64,000 nucleotides of DNA, taken from assembly GCF_022662105.1 (NCBI RefSeq), contig NZ_JAKMCP010000003.1, positions 1-64,000 of the forward strand, in the 5' to 3' direction. Shown here piece by piece: positions 37,020-46,582 of the stretch (position 1 is its first letter; each line of letters begins with the position of its first letter). Position numbers and translations under genes: made by a program. The DNA is from Aestuariivivens sediminis. GTDB taxonomy: Bacteria; Bacteroidota; Bacteroidia; Flavobacteriales; Flavobacteriaceae. The notes beneath the pieces were generated by a model, which saw nothing but the letters and a program-made list of their open reading frames with translations, was not told the DNA's origin and did not search any database.

Positions 37020-37544
37020 TTAGAATTTATATCCTATTCCGGCAAAAAATCCGTTAAGCTTAATAGCATATCCACTTGGTGCATCCTCCAATAAATTGGC
37101 TAATCCTAAATTATATCTTGCTTCAATAAAGAAATTTTCTGTTATATCATATGAAGCTCCCCCTTCAAGGCCAAAATTAAAAGATTTTTCACCTTCTTCT
37201 GTATCTAAAATGAACCCTAAATTCGGACCAACTATTAAGTCAAGCTCATTAGAAACTGAATATTTCACCACTATTGGTATTGAAATATAATCAAAGTTCA
37301 TATCTTCAAAATCAATAACGACATACAACAATTCCGGTTGCAGGGCAAAATTATCCGATAATTGAATTTCTACAAGGGCTCCTATATAAAAGCCTGTTTC
37401 AGAGGTAGAAATATTTTCTCCTTCTGCTTCTAAACGAAGTGAAGCGAAATCAACACCTCCTTTTAAACCAAAATTTACCTCCTGCGCAGGTAAATTAAAT
37501 AATCCTAATACCGTTAATACGGTAAAAAATAATATTTTTTTCAT
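37020..37544 (-). CDS. Outer-membrane beta-barrel protein (porin-like, OMP_b-brl)
   Basis: A 174-residue protein with a signal peptide (about 1-20) and alternating amphipathic strands. NFGLKGGVDFASL at the start and NGFFAGIGYKF with a terminal phenylalanine are typical of small eight-stranded outer-membrane barrels in Bacteroidota. Probably structural; no ligand can be named. Confidence 0.85.
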   Translation of the reverse strand: MKKILFFTVLTVLGLFNLPAQEVNFGLKGGVDFASLRLEAEGENISTSETGFYIGALVEIQLSDNFALQPELLYVVIDFEDMNFDYISIPIVVKYSVSNELDLIVGPNLGFILDTEEGEKSFNFGLEGGASYDITENFFIEARYNLGLANLLEDAPSGYAIKLNGFFAGIGYKF

Positions 37545-37684
37545 AATTTTTAGTGTTATATGGAATGATTATTATGATCTTTAATGGTACTGATTAATTT
37601 TTGGGTACAAAATGATGGATATCAGTTTCTAAGGGGATTGGATTCCCTTAAGCTTTGTCATTAATTTGTTTTAATTTTACATTT

Positions 37685-38581
37685 ATGAAATGGAAACATG
37701 CTCTTAAAGACTACCAATCATACCTTAAGATAGAACGCGGTCTATCCAAAAATTCTATCGATAATTACTCCCGAGATATTAAAAAGTTAATGGATTACCT
37801 GGATACGCACAGCATAAGTGTTTCTCCAATTTCCATAGCAACCGAAACGATTCAGGAGTTTATTTATCAAACGGCTAAAACCATAAATGTCCGATCGCAA
37901 GCCCGACTTATTTCTGGTCTTCGGAGTTTTTTCAGTTATATGGTATTTGAAAATTACAGGAAAACCAATCCGTTGGAACGTATTGAATCCCCAAAAATTG
38001 GTCGAAAATTACCGGACACCCTTGAGGAAGTGGAAATCGATGCCCTTATCGGGGCCATTGATTTGGGCAAACCTATGGGCGAGCGCAATCGAGCCATTCT
38101 GGAAACCCTGTATGGCTGTGGTCTTCGGGTAAGTGAGTTAACCACCTTAAAGCTGTCGGATTTGTTCTTTGATGAGGGGTTTATAAGAGTGACAGGTAAG
38201 GGCAATAAACAACGGTTTGTGCCTATAGTCCAAACCACTCAAAAATACATTAGCATCTATTTGAATGAAGTGCGCTGCCATATAACCATTCAACCGGGAT
38301 ATGAAGACACCTTATTTTTAAACCGGCGAGGAAAGCAATTAACGCGTTCCATGATTTTTGAAATCGTTAAACAACTGGCTGAAACAATCGGATTAAAAAA
38401 ACGGATTTCACCCCATACGTTCAGACATTCCTTTGCAACACATTTATTGAAAAACGACGCCGACCTGCGATCCATTCAACTTATGCTGGGACATGAAAGT
38501 ATTACGACTACCGAAATATATGTTCATTTAGATAAAAGTCATCTCACCAAAGTCATGAACAAATACCATCCCAGGAAATAA
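37685..38581 (+). CDS. Tyrosine recombinase XerC/XerD
   Basis: Site-specific recombinase of the chromosome-dimer resolution type, 298 residues from ATG 37685. Catalytic residues are Arg in YGCGLRVSEL, Lys in GKGNKQR, His/Arg in HTFRHSFATHLL, His in LGHES and Tyr in TTEIYVHL. Full length and housekeeping surroundings favour Xer over an integrative-element integrase. In-frame ORF sequence extends upstream to 37655 without family similarity. Confidence 0.92.
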   Translation: MKWKHALKDYQSYLKIERGLSKNSIDNYSRDIKKLMDYLDTHSISVSPISIATETIQEFIYQTAKTINVRSQARLISGLRSFFSYMVFENYRKTNPLERIESPKIGRKLPDTLEEVEIDALIGAIDLGKPMGERNRAILETLYGCGLRVSELTTLKLSDLFFDEGFIRVTGKGNKQRFVPIVQTTQKYISIYLNEVRCHITIQPGYEDTLFLNRRGKQLTRSMIFEIVKQLAETIGLKKRISPHTFRHSFATHLLKNDADLRSIQLMLGHESITTTEIYVHLDKSHLTKVMNKYHPRK

Positions 38582-38608
38582 AAAACAAGGAATGGTCAGC
38601 GAAAACCA

Positions 38609-40183
38609 CTACTTGGCAATATTGACTGCTCTTGTTTCTCTGATTACCGTAATTTTTACCTGACCGGGATAGGTCATGTCGGTCTGGATTTTTTGTGAAA
38701 TATTAAAGGATAACTCAGCGGCTCTTTGGTCATCTACCTTTTCACTTTCAACAATGACCCTGAGTTCACGACCTGCCTGAATGGCATAGGCTTTTTTCAC
38801 GCCTTGAAAACCAAATGCAATATCTTCCAAATCCTTCAAACGCTGTATATAACTGTCCAGTACCTGACGTCTTGCTCCCGGCCTCGCCCCGGAAATAGCA
38901 TCACAAACCTGTACGATGGGTGCTAACAAGGATTTCATTTCAACTTCATCATGGTGAGCCCCTATGGCATTACAGACTTCCGATTTTTCACCATATTTTT
39001 CGGCCCATTGCATGCCCAAAATAGCATGTGGGGTTTCCATATCGATTTCAGCATCCGGCACCTTACCGATATCGTGTAATAAGCCGGCACGCTTGGCCAA
39101 TTTCGGATTTAGCCCAAGTTCGGCTGCCATGACCCCGCAGAGTTTTGCTACCTCGCGAGAGTGTTGTAGTAAATTTTGACCGTATGAGGACCGGTATTTC
39201 ATTCGGCCCACCATTTTTATCAATTCCGGATTCAAATTGTGAATACCCAGATCGATAACCGTTCGCTTACCGACCTCAATAATTTCCTGATCTATTTGCT
39301 TAGTAGTTTTCTTTACAATCTCCTCTATACGGGCCGGATGAATCCGTCCATCGGTCACCAGCTTATGTAAGGACAAACGCGCAACTTCCCGTCTTACAGA
39401 ATCGAAACACGATAAAATGATGGCTTCCGGCGTGTCATCCACAATAATTTCAACACCGGTGGATGCTTCCAGCGCACGTATGTTACGGCCCTCACGACCT
39501 ATAATTCTACCCTTTACATCATCAGATTCAATATTAAAGACCGAAACACAGTTATCGACAGCCTCCTCGGTGCCGATCCGCTGAATGGTATTTATGATCA
39601 CTTTTTTCGCGTCTTGTTCCGCGGTTAACTTGGCCTCTTCAAGGGCGTTTTGAATGTAGGCCATGGCATCGTTTTTGGCCTCACCTTTTAAGGATTCTAC
39701 CAGTTGGGCCTTGGCATCTTCGGCTGAAAGACTCGAGATGACCTCTAATTGCTCCACTTGACTTTTATGCAATTTATCCAATTCCTGCTGGCGCTTTTCA
39801 AGAAGTTCATGCATGTGGTTGTAGTCCTTAATTTTGGACTCCAATTCCCCATTTAACTTTTTGTTCTTGGAGAGCTCACTCGAGATTTGAGATTCCTTAT
39901 CTCGCGTACGTTTTTCGGCTTCGGCCATTTTTTTATCACGTGCCAAAATCACCTTTTCGTGTTCGGCCTTGAGTTCGATAAACTTTTCCTTTGCCTGCAG
40001 AATTTTATCTTTTTTTATCGCTTCCCCCTCATTATTCGCTTCCTTTAAGATCGAGGCAGCACTGCGTTTAGCGTCCTTTATCAGTTTGGAAGCATTGCTT
40101 TTTTCGATGGATTTGGCAATAATAAAGCCTATAATAAGCCCTAATACGACACCTCCAATGATGAATATAATTAAATTGTCCAT
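38609..40183 (-). CDS. rny: Ribonuclease Y
   Basis: Membrane-anchored endoribonuclease that starts mRNA decay. 524 residues: N-terminal membrane helix (about 3-25), long coiled coil (about 30-190), KH domain with [13 protein letters not shown], and HD domain with [10 protein letters not shown] and LLHDIGK. Length and order are typical. It lies downstream of the 6S-like RNA and zapA on the same strand. Confidence 0.96.
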   Translation of the reverse strand: MDNLIIFIIGGVVLGLIIGFIIAKSIEKSNASKLIKDAKRSAASILKEANNEGEAIKKDKILQAKEKFIELKAEHEKVILARDKKMAEAEKRTRDKESQISSELSKNKKLNGELESKIKDYNHMHELLEKRQQELDKLHKSQVEQLEVISSLSAEDAKAQLVESLKGEAKNDAMAYIQNALEEAKLTAEQDAKKVIINTIQRIGTEEAVDNCVSVFNIESDDVKGRIIGREGRNIRALEASTGVEIIVDDTPEAIILSCFDSVRREVARLSLHKLVTDGRIHPARIEEIVKKTTKQIDQEIIEVGKRTVIDLGIHNLNPELIKMVGRMKYRSSYGQNLLQHSREVAKLCGVMAAELGLNPKLAKRAGLLHDIGKVPDAEIDMETPHAILGMQWAEKYGEKSEVCNAIGAHHDEVEMKSLLAPIVQVCDAISGARPGARRQVLDSYIQRLKDLEDIAFGFQGVKKAYAIQAGRELRVIVESEKVDDQRAAELSFNISQKIQTDMTYPGQVKITVIRETRAVNIAK

Positions 40184-40207
40184 TATGTTTAGTTAATTTG
40201 AATATAT

Positions 40208-40397
40208 AAAAAAAGCCTACACCGATTTAAAATTTTGTATAAACTCCTTAAAAACAAGTTTAGGGCTACCAAGCTGATCAAGGATCCGATAGGTACTGAA
40301 TTAAATTCTGTACAGCAGCATGCTTTTACAACTTAAACTCACCCTTTTTAAAGAATTAATGTTGAGTTTATCAAAAAAAATAACCAATGTAGGCAGT
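40208..40397 (-). ncRNA. ssrS: 6S-like RNA
   Basis: No gene fits between zapA and rny, but the minus-strand transcript would fold into a long rod. A 13-bp closing helix pairs 40394-40382 (GCCTACATTGGTT) with 40227-40215 (AATCGGTGTAGGC), using three G-T pairs. Inside it TTTTG pairs with CAAAA and ATAAACTC (40371-40364) with GAGTTTAT (40246-40239). Further in are AAGTTG/CAGCTT and a hairpin GTAC-a-GAA/TTC-a-GTAC. A T-run follows the closing helix. Size (about 190 nt), rod shape with a large internal bubble and position beside zapA (as in E. coli) all fit 6S RNA. No covariance search was run. Confidence 0.72.
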
Positions 40398-40423
40398 AAC
40401 TTTTTACTTTATTTTAAAGAACG

Positions 40424-40717
40424 TTAAGAAACTAAATGAGACCGTAATAACTCATCAAGGGCATTTAGTTTTTCCTCTAAATGCTCATTTACGTGCTCTT
40501 TATCTATTGACTTCTGTTCCAACTGAGAGGCAAACTGCAAAGCACACATCGCTAATACATCCTGCTTATCTCGAACAGAGTAACTTTGCTCAAATTGCTG
40601 AATCATGGCTTCAATGTTTTTGGCCGCCTTTCGCAACCCTTCTTCCTGTTTGGCATCAATAGTTAAGGGGTAAACCCTGTTTGCTATGGATAGCTTTATT
40701 TTAAGCTTTTCTGACAT
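40424..40717 (-). CDS. zapA: Cell division protein ZapA
   Basis: FtsZ-associated protein that bundles protofilaments at the division ring. 97 residues from ATG 40717: MSEKLKIKLSIANRVYPLTI globular head, then a coiled coil (about 40-95). A longer frame to 40765 would overlap the preceding gene and lacks similarity. It follows the coiled-coil gene by 16 bases and precedes the 6S-like RNA. Confidence 0.92.
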   Translation of the reverse strand: MSEKLKIKLSIANRVYPLTIDAKQEEGLRKAAKNIEAMIQQFEQSYSVRDKQDVLAMCALQFASQLEQKSIDKEHVNEHLEEKLNALDELLRSHLVS

Positions 40718-40733
40718 TGAACATGATGCAGCA

Positions 40734-41024
40734 CTATTCGGATAATTGAGCAATACAATGGTCAATATCCCGTATTAATGCATTTATTTTAAGCTTAGTC
40801 TCTCTTTTATTATCGTCACTGCCAAGCATTGAATTTGCAAGTTTCAGGGCTTCGTACTTTTCCTCCCAGGATGCAACAAGCAATTTTTGGTCTTTAAGAT
40901 CTTGCTGCGAGGTGGCTATGGCTGCACTCAGTTTTGAGTTTTCAAGCCTTAAAAGCTCTAATCTGTGTAATACTTTACTAATCTTGCTTTCTAAAGAATC
41001 TACAATATCTTCAATATTACCCAT
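40734..41024 (-). CDS. Small coiled-coil protein upstream of zapA (ZapB-like)
   Basis: A 96-residue, mostly helical protein with heptad-like repeats (LESKISKVLHRLELLRLENSKLSAAI) and no membrane segment. Size, coiled coil and tight linkage to zapA suggest a partner of the division ring similar in role to ZapB; homology to ZapB itself cannot be claimed by eye. Confidence 0.8.
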   Translation of the reverse strand: MGNIEDIVDSLESKISKVLHRLELLRLENSKLSAAIATSQQDLKDQKLLVASWEEKYEALKLANSMLGSDDNKRETKLKINALIRDIDHCIAQLSE

Positions 41025-41150
41025 TTACAAATTTCAATACTTATCTCACAAAGTTAACATACCTTACCATAAATTACAATTGTTTTTAAATAAAATTTTT
41101 TGTTATGCGTTTATGTAAATTGGATGCTGTCATAACCGGATTTTTACCCA

Positions 41151-41158
41151 TACCTTTG
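41151..41158 (+). promoter_or_regulatory. -7 box of the M23/TonB operon
   Basis: TACCTTTG is a perfect match to the Bacteroidota TAnnTTTG element, 43 bases before the M23 gene. No clear TTG lies at the usual distance upstream. Confidence 0.45.
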
Positions 41159-41201
41159 CACATTCAAATCAAATTAATATTTTAGCCTTAATGAGATATC
41201 T

Positions 41202-42887
41202 ATGAGATTAAACCTATTTATTCTTTTACTTTATTCTATTATCGCCTATCCCCAAAGCAATTATCCTCAGGATTATTTTGTCAATCCCTTGGAGATTCCC
41301 ACATCCCTATCCGGAACCTTCGCAGAGTTGAGGTCCAATCATTTTCATTCCGGAGTGGATATCAAAACCCGGCAACGTCAAGGATTTAAGGTACTGTCTG
41401 CTGCAAGTGGATTTGTGAGTCGCATTAAAGTCTCTTTTTTTGGTTACGGTAAGGCCTTATATATAACCCATCCCAATGGATATACCACCGTTTATGCACA
41501 CCTGCAAAAATTTGCTCCTGAAATCGAGGCTTATGTAAAAAAGCACCAATACGAAAAGGAATCTTATGAAATCGAGTTGTTTCCAAAAGCCGATGACCTC
41601 AAGGTCAGTCAAGGGGATGTCGTAGCCTTTAGCGGCAATAGCGGTGGGTCTTTGGCGCCTCACCTGCATTTTGAGATACGGGACAATCAAGAGCGCCCTT
41701 TAAATCCAATGTTGTTTGGTTTGGACGTTAAGGACACCACGCCACCCTTTGTAACTGCCCTGTATGCCTATCCCATGGATAAGACCTCCCATGTAAATCA
41801 TTCCAATGCCAGACAGAAATTACGCCTTATTCCACTTCAAAACGGGGATTATAGCGTTGAAAACATTGAGGCCTTTGGTAAAATAGGGATTGGAGTTGTG
41901 ACCAACGACAGGCAGGATTATGCCCCAAATAAAAATGGGGTTTACAATATCCAGACCTTTTTAAATGGCAGTCAGGCCTATGAGTTGGATTTCAGACGGT
42001 TTTCGTTCGATGAGACCAGACATATCAACCGCCTTATAGACTACGAACATTACAAAAAGAAAAAACAGTACATCCAGAAGCTTTTCAATGACGAAAACCC
42101 CTTGAGCATTATAAAACCATCCCTGTCGGATGGATTTCTGGTCATAAAAGATAGTGCCGACTACATGTATAAGATAAAGGTAAACGATTTTAAAAATAAT
42201 CCTACCTGGATTACCATGGAAATTAAGGGGATTAAAAACGATTCCCTGAACCCCGAAATACAAAAAACGACCCCGTACTTTATACAAGCCCATCAAGCCA
42301 CTACTTTAAAAGAAGGGCGTGTTTCCGTGAACATATTCAAAGATTCATTTTACGATGATTTTTATATGGACTTTGAAGTCCACAACGACACCTTAATCCT
42401 TCATGACGATACGTTACCGGTAAAAAAAAGTATCGCCATATCCTATGATATCAGTAATTATAAGGAAGTCGATAAAGAACGATTGTACATCGCTAACTTG
42501 CTGGGCTACTCAAAATACCCTGTGTATAGCGCTTCAGAAAGAAAGGGCAACCAACTGACCACACGTACAAAAAATTTAGGCACCTATGCCCTGGCCATAG
42601 ATACCATACCACCAACGATAAGACCCGGAAACTTCAAGGACAAACAGTGGGTCAGTAATTATCAGTATTTAAAAATTAAAATTGATGACACGCCGAGCGG
42701 GATCTCAAATTACAGGGCTACGGTAAATGGTAAATGGATATTAATGGAGTATGATTATAAAACGAAAACCCTAACTTACAATTTTAATGACGGTATCATA
42801 ACGGATACTAAAAATAATTTAAAACTAAATGTTACGGATAATGTTGGAAATAGTTCTACTTTTGAAACACTGTTTTATCGCAAATAA
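41202..42887 (+). CDS. M23-family peptidase (LytM), secreted
   Basis: Peptidoglycan endopeptidase-like protein of 561 residues with a signal peptide (about 1-17). The LytM zinc motifs are complete: HxxxD at H49/D53 (FHSGVDI) and HLH at 154-156 (PHLHFEIRD). The remaining 380 residues form beta-rich domains without catalytic motifs. It is the first gene of a tight four-gene unit (gap 9 bases to the TonB receptor), which suggests a role in letting the receptor complex pass or anchor in the wall. Confidence 0.92.
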   Translation: MRLNLFILLLYSIIAYPQSNYPQDYFVNPLEIPTSLSGTFAELRSNHFHSGVDIKTRQRQGFKVLSAASGFVSRIKVSFFGYGKALYITHPNGYTTVYAHLQKFAPEIEAYVKKHQYEKESYEIELFPKADDLKVSQGDVVAFSGNSGGSLAPHLHFEIRDNQERPLNPMLFGLDVKDTTPPFVTALYAYPMDKTSHVNHSNARQKLRLIPLQNGDYSVENIEAFGKIGIGVVTNDRQDYAPNKNGVYNIQTFLNGSQAYELDFRRFSFDETRHINRLIDYEHYKKKKQYIQKLFNDENPLSIIKPSLSDGFLVIKDSADYMYKIKVNDFKNNPTWITMEIKGIKNDSLNPEIQKTTPYFIQAHQATTLKEGRVSVNIFKDSFYDDFYMDFEVHNDTLILHDDTLPVKKSIAISYDISNYKEVDKERLYIANLLGYSKYPVYSASERKGNQLTTRTKNLGTYALAIDTIPPTIRPGNFKDKQWVSNYQYLKIKIDDTPSGISNYRATVNGKWILMEYDYKTKTLTYNFNDGIITDTKNNLKLNVTDNVGNSSTFETLFYRK

Positions 42888-42896
42888 GTTACGCTT

Positions 42897-45374
42897 TTGA
42901 ATACGAAATATATACTACCCACCTTGTTTCTGTTGTTGCTGACCCTGATTGGACAAACACAGAACGCTACGGTTAAGGGTGTTATTTTAGACGAAGACAA
43001 TAACCCCATAGTCAACGTGAATGTCAAAGCGGGGACGAATGGCACAGAAACCAATGAAAACGGATTCTACCTTTTAAAAATTCCGGCTAACCAGGATATT
43101 ACCGTCGAATTTTCCCATCTGTCCTTTAAAAAAGTGGTAAGTACTTTTAATTTAAAAAATGGTGAAGACTATGAATTCAACCCGGTCATGAATGCCTCAG
43201 TTGAACAAATAGCTACGGTCATTATTTCGGGTAACCGACGAAAGGACGTTGAGGGCATCACCGTGCTGGAGCCCGAAACCATTAGAAAAATTCCGGGCGC
43301 CAATGCCGGCGTGGAAAACCTATTGCTAACCCTCCCCGGGGTAAGCAACAACAACGAATTAAGCACCCAATACGCCGTTCGCGGGGGTAATTTTGATGAA
43401 AACCTGGTGTATGTTAACGATATAGAAGTATACCGCCCCTTTTTAATACGATCGGGTCAACAGGAGGGACTAAGTTTTGTAAATACCGATTTGGTACAAA
43501 ATGTAGATTTTTCGTCAGGCGGTTTTCAGGCAAAATATGGCGATAAACTGTCTTCGGTCCTGGACATCACCTATAAAATACCCTACCAATTTGAAGTCAA
43601 TGCCGATTTAAGCCTTTTAGGAGGAAGTCTGTCTGTTGAAAACATCAGTAAAGATTCCAAGTTCTCCAGTATTGTTGGATTGCGGTATCGGGATAACGGT
43701 TTACTGGTGAATGCTAAAGAAACCGAGACCAACTATGATGCGGCCTTTGCCGATGCCCAAACCTTCCTGACCTATACTTTTACGGATCGGTTCCAGTTAA
43801 GTTTTTTGGGCAATGCATCGCTAAATAAATACAACTATGCCCCTGAGGCAAGACAAACCAATTTCGGAACTTTGGCCGACCCCGTTGCCCTTATTGTTTT
43901 GTATCAGGGACAGGAGAAAGATCGATACCAGACCTTGTTTGGAGCCTTGAAAGGATCCTTCTTTGTCAATCCTGATTTAAATTTAAAGCTGATCACATCC
44001 ACCTACCATACAACTGAAGAAGAATACTTTGATATTCTGGCCCAATATCGTCTTGGAGAAGTGAATACCAATATTGGGGATGAAGATTTGGGTGAGGTGG
44101 AATTTAGTGAGGGTATTGGCAGTCAGTTGAACCATGGAAGAAACGATTTGGATGCCCTGATTACCACCGTTGAACATAAAGGAGATTTAAAAATTAAAGA
44201 CCATCGTTTGGAATGGTCCGTTAAGTATAATAATGAAGATATCAGGGACCGCCTCATCGAATGGGAGGTTATCGATTCTGCGGGGTTTTCCATTCGACCA
44301 CGATTTATCCCCGGTAACGAACAACCTTATGTGCCTTACAGTGGTCCACTGGAACCCTATCAAAATGTCAGGGCTACAAATCATGTTAAAATAGATCGGC
44401 TTCAAGGATATCTGCAATGGAGTAAGCGTTCTGCAATTGGAACGAGCGAGATATGGTACAATGCCGGTATACGGGTTCATAAGTGGTCCGTTAGTGATAA
44501 AAATGCGATGGCAAAAGGGGGTGTCAAAAAATCCAATCAAACGGTGTTCAGCCCGCGGGCCCAGGTTGCCATTAAGCCCAAATGGGAAAAGGATATGGTG
44601 TTTCGGTTTGCAACAGGACTGTATTACCAACCGCCGTTTTACAGAGAACTTAGGGATTCACTGGGTGCCGTGCAACCCCATGTTAAGGCCCAACGCTCGG
44701 TGCATGTCGTTTTAGGAAACGACTATAGTTTTAAAATGTGGGACAGACCATTTAAATTAACCACTGAAGCCTATTATAAGAATTTAAGTGATGTTAATCC
44801 CTACACCCTGGAGAATGTGCGTATTCGATATCGCGCAAAAAATAATGCCAAAGCATATGCTTATGGATTGGATATGCGCTTAAATGGTGAGTTTGTGCCG
44901 GGAACAGAATCGTGGTTTAGCTTCGGTTATTTAAAAACGGAAGAAAATATAGATCAGCGGGGTTACATTTCAAGACCTACAGACCAACGGTTAAAATTTG
45001 CGGCTTTATTTCAAGATTACGTCCCTAACATCCCCTCAATGAAAATGTACCTGAATTTAGTATACAACACCGGTCTTCCCGGTGGATCTCCAAGTTACGC
45101 CGACCCCTACGTGTATCAAACCCGATTACCTGATTATAAAAGGGCCGATGTTGGTTTTCAATTTGTATTGGTAGACGAAAATAAAACATTCCAAAGCGGT
45201 TGGAAAAAGCCCTTTAAGGCCTTGTCATTTGGTATTGAGATTTTTAATCTTTTCGATGTACAGAACTCCATAACGAATACCTGGGTGAGGGATGTATACA
45301 GCAAGCGTCAGTTTGCCGTACCCAATTATCTCACCCCACGGGTTTTCAATGTAAGGACAACCATGAAATTTTAA
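42897..45374 (+). CDS. TonB-dependent receptor with carboxypeptidase-like domain
   Basis: Outer-membrane active transporter, 825 residues from a TTG start. Signal peptide about 1-21, CarboxypepD_reg-like domain about 24-105 (ATVKGVILDEDNNPIVNVNVK), plug domain about 110-230 (LPGVSNNNELSTQYAVRGGN), then the 22-strand barrel ending in RTTMKF with terminal Phe. No SusD partner is adjacent, so it is not a standard glycan-uptake pair. Substrate unknown. Confidence 0.92.
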   Translation: MNTKYILPTLFLLLLTLIGQTQNATVKGVILDEDNNPIVNVNVKAGTNGTETNENGFYLLKIPANQDITVEFSHLSFKKVVSTFNLKNGEDYEFNPVMNASVEQIATVIISGNRRKDVEGITVLEPETIRKIPGANAGVENLLLTLPGVSNNNELSTQYAVRGGNFDENLVYVNDIEVYRPFLIRSGQQEGLSFVNTDLVQNVDFSSGGFQAKYGDKLSSVLDITYKIPYQFEVNADLSLLGGSLSVENISKDSKFSSIVGLRYRDNGLLVNAKETETNYDAAFADAQTFLTYTFTDRFQLSFLGNASLNKYNYAPEARQTNFGTLADPVALIVLYQGQEKDRYQTLFGALKGSFFVNPDLNLKLITSTYHTTEEEYFDILAQYRLGEVNTNIGDEDLGEVEFSEGIGSQLNHGRNDLDALITTVEHKGDLKIKDHRLEWSVKYNNEDIRDRLIEWEVIDSAGFSIRPRFIPGNEQPYVPYSGPLEPYQNVRATNHVKIDRLQGYLQWSKRSAIGTSEIWYNAGIRVHKWSVSDKNAMAKGGVKKSNQTVFSPRAQVAIKPKWEKDMVFRFATGLYYQPPFYRELRDSLGAVQPHVKAQRSVHVVLGNDYSFKMWDRPFKLTTEAYYKNLSDVNPYTLENVRIRYRAKNNAKAYAYGLDMRLNGEFVPGTESWFSFGYLKTEENIDQRGYISRPTDQRLKFAALFQDYVPNIPSMKMYLNLVYNTGLPGGSPSYADPYVYQTRLPDYKRADVGFQFVLVDENKTFQSGWKKPFKALSFGIEIFNLFDVQNSITNTWVRDVYSKRQFAVPNYLTPRVFNVRTTMKF

Positions 45375-45383
45375 TTTAGGGCC

Positions 45384-46571
45384 ATGACCAAACCCATTAT
45401 CAATTTCGTTTGTTGTTTCATTTGGGTCCATGTTGTTCTTGCCCAAAAAACAACCTTTAAAACCGGTAAACCTATCAGCAAAACATATTATGCCGAAATT
45501 GCTTATGAGGACGTTGGCGGTAAATTAATCATTCCGGTGACCATCCAAAACACCACCTATAGATTTTTATTCGACACCGGAGCTCCCAATGTCATTTCAG
45601 AGGATCTGGCAAAGGATATAAATGCCCGAATCACGCAATCCATTTCGGTATCCGACGCCAACCAAAAACGACAGCGCATGCGGATTGTAACCCTTCCACA
45701 ATTAACCATGGCCAATGTCTCATTTAAAAACACGAGTGCCCTGGTATTTGAAAAAGCACAAAACCTGGTGTTCGACTGTTTTCAGATTGATGGCATTATA
45801 GGCAGTAATCTCCTCCGCCATTCCGTGGTTCAAATTCAGCCTAAAAACAAGCTTATCATTGTCACCAATTACAGGAGGAAACTTGAGTTGAATGCACATA
45901 AAGGCGTAGAATTAATGCTGAGAGGCGATCAAAGCAGCCCCTATGTTTCCATAAGTTTAAAAGGCTCTAAAACGGCTAAGGAAGAGGTGCTTATTGACAC
46001 CGGTGCCAGTGGATTTTACGATATGTGTCATACCAATTATCAACTCATGAAGGACCACGAAATAGTACAGACCTACGCTAGCGGATCGGGAACCTCGAGT
46101 ATTGGTTTGTTTGGCAATGCCGAACACTTCCTACAATACCAGGTTCATATTCCTCAAATAGAACTGGATGGGCATGCGTTTAAAAATGTTTCAACAACCA
46201 CCTCAAGCGACAATAACTCGAGGCTGGGATCTGATATTTTAAAATATGGCAATATAACGCTTGATTTTAAACGAAAACGTTTCTATTTCCACCCTTTTAA
46301 TGATGAAACCGATGTTACCAAGCTTGACTTTGGTTTTACACCGACCATTGCCAATAACAAACTTATCGTAGGTGTTGTTTGGGAGGAGTACCTGAAAGAT
46401 ATCATCAAAGCCGGCGACGAAATTATTAAGGTCAATGATATGGATTATTCCAAATTGAACATTTGCGATGTCATTACCGGGGACTCCCCTTTTAGAACTT
46501 TCCAAACTGTAGACATTACCTTCAAGACCGCAATGGGTAAAATTATTTCGTTAACTTTAGAAAAACATTAA
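45384..46571 (+). CDS. Secreted retropepsin-like aspartic protease with PDZ domain
   Basis: A 395-residue protein with a signal peptide (about 1-20). Two retropepsin-like active-site motifs are present: FLFDTGAP (D64) and VLIDTGAS (D205), so one chain could form both halves of an aspartic-protease active site. A PDZ domain (about 310-395; GVVWEEYLKDIIKAGDEIIKVN) is C-terminal. It is 9 bases downstream of the TonB receptor. A role in processing surface or receptor-linked proteins is inferred. Confidence 0.85.
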   Translation: MTKPIINFVCCFIWVHVVLAQKTTFKTGKPISKTYYAEIAYEDVGGKLIIPVTIQNTTYRFLFDTGAPNVISEDLAKDINARITQSISVSDANQKRQRMRIVTLPQLTMANVSFKNTSALVFEKAQNLVFDCFQIDGIIGSNLLRHSVVQIQPKNKLIIVTNYRRKLELNAHKGVELMLRGDQSSPYVSISLKGSKTAKEEVLIDTGASGFYDMCHTNYQLMKDHEIVQTYASGSGTSSIGLFGNAEHFLQYQVHIPQIELDGHAFKNVSTTTSSDNNSRLGSDILKYGNITLDFKRKRFYFHPFNDETDVTKLDFGFTPTIANNKLIVGVVWEEYLKDIIKAGDEIIKVNDMDYSKLNICDVITGDSPFRTFQTVDITFKTAMGKIISLTLEKH

Positions 46572-46582
46572 TCGGCCTAAAT

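Noticed and set aside
37685-38581. Integrase of a mobile island
   Set aside because: Full-length Xer-type protein among housekeeping genes, far from the tRNA-Pro repeat.
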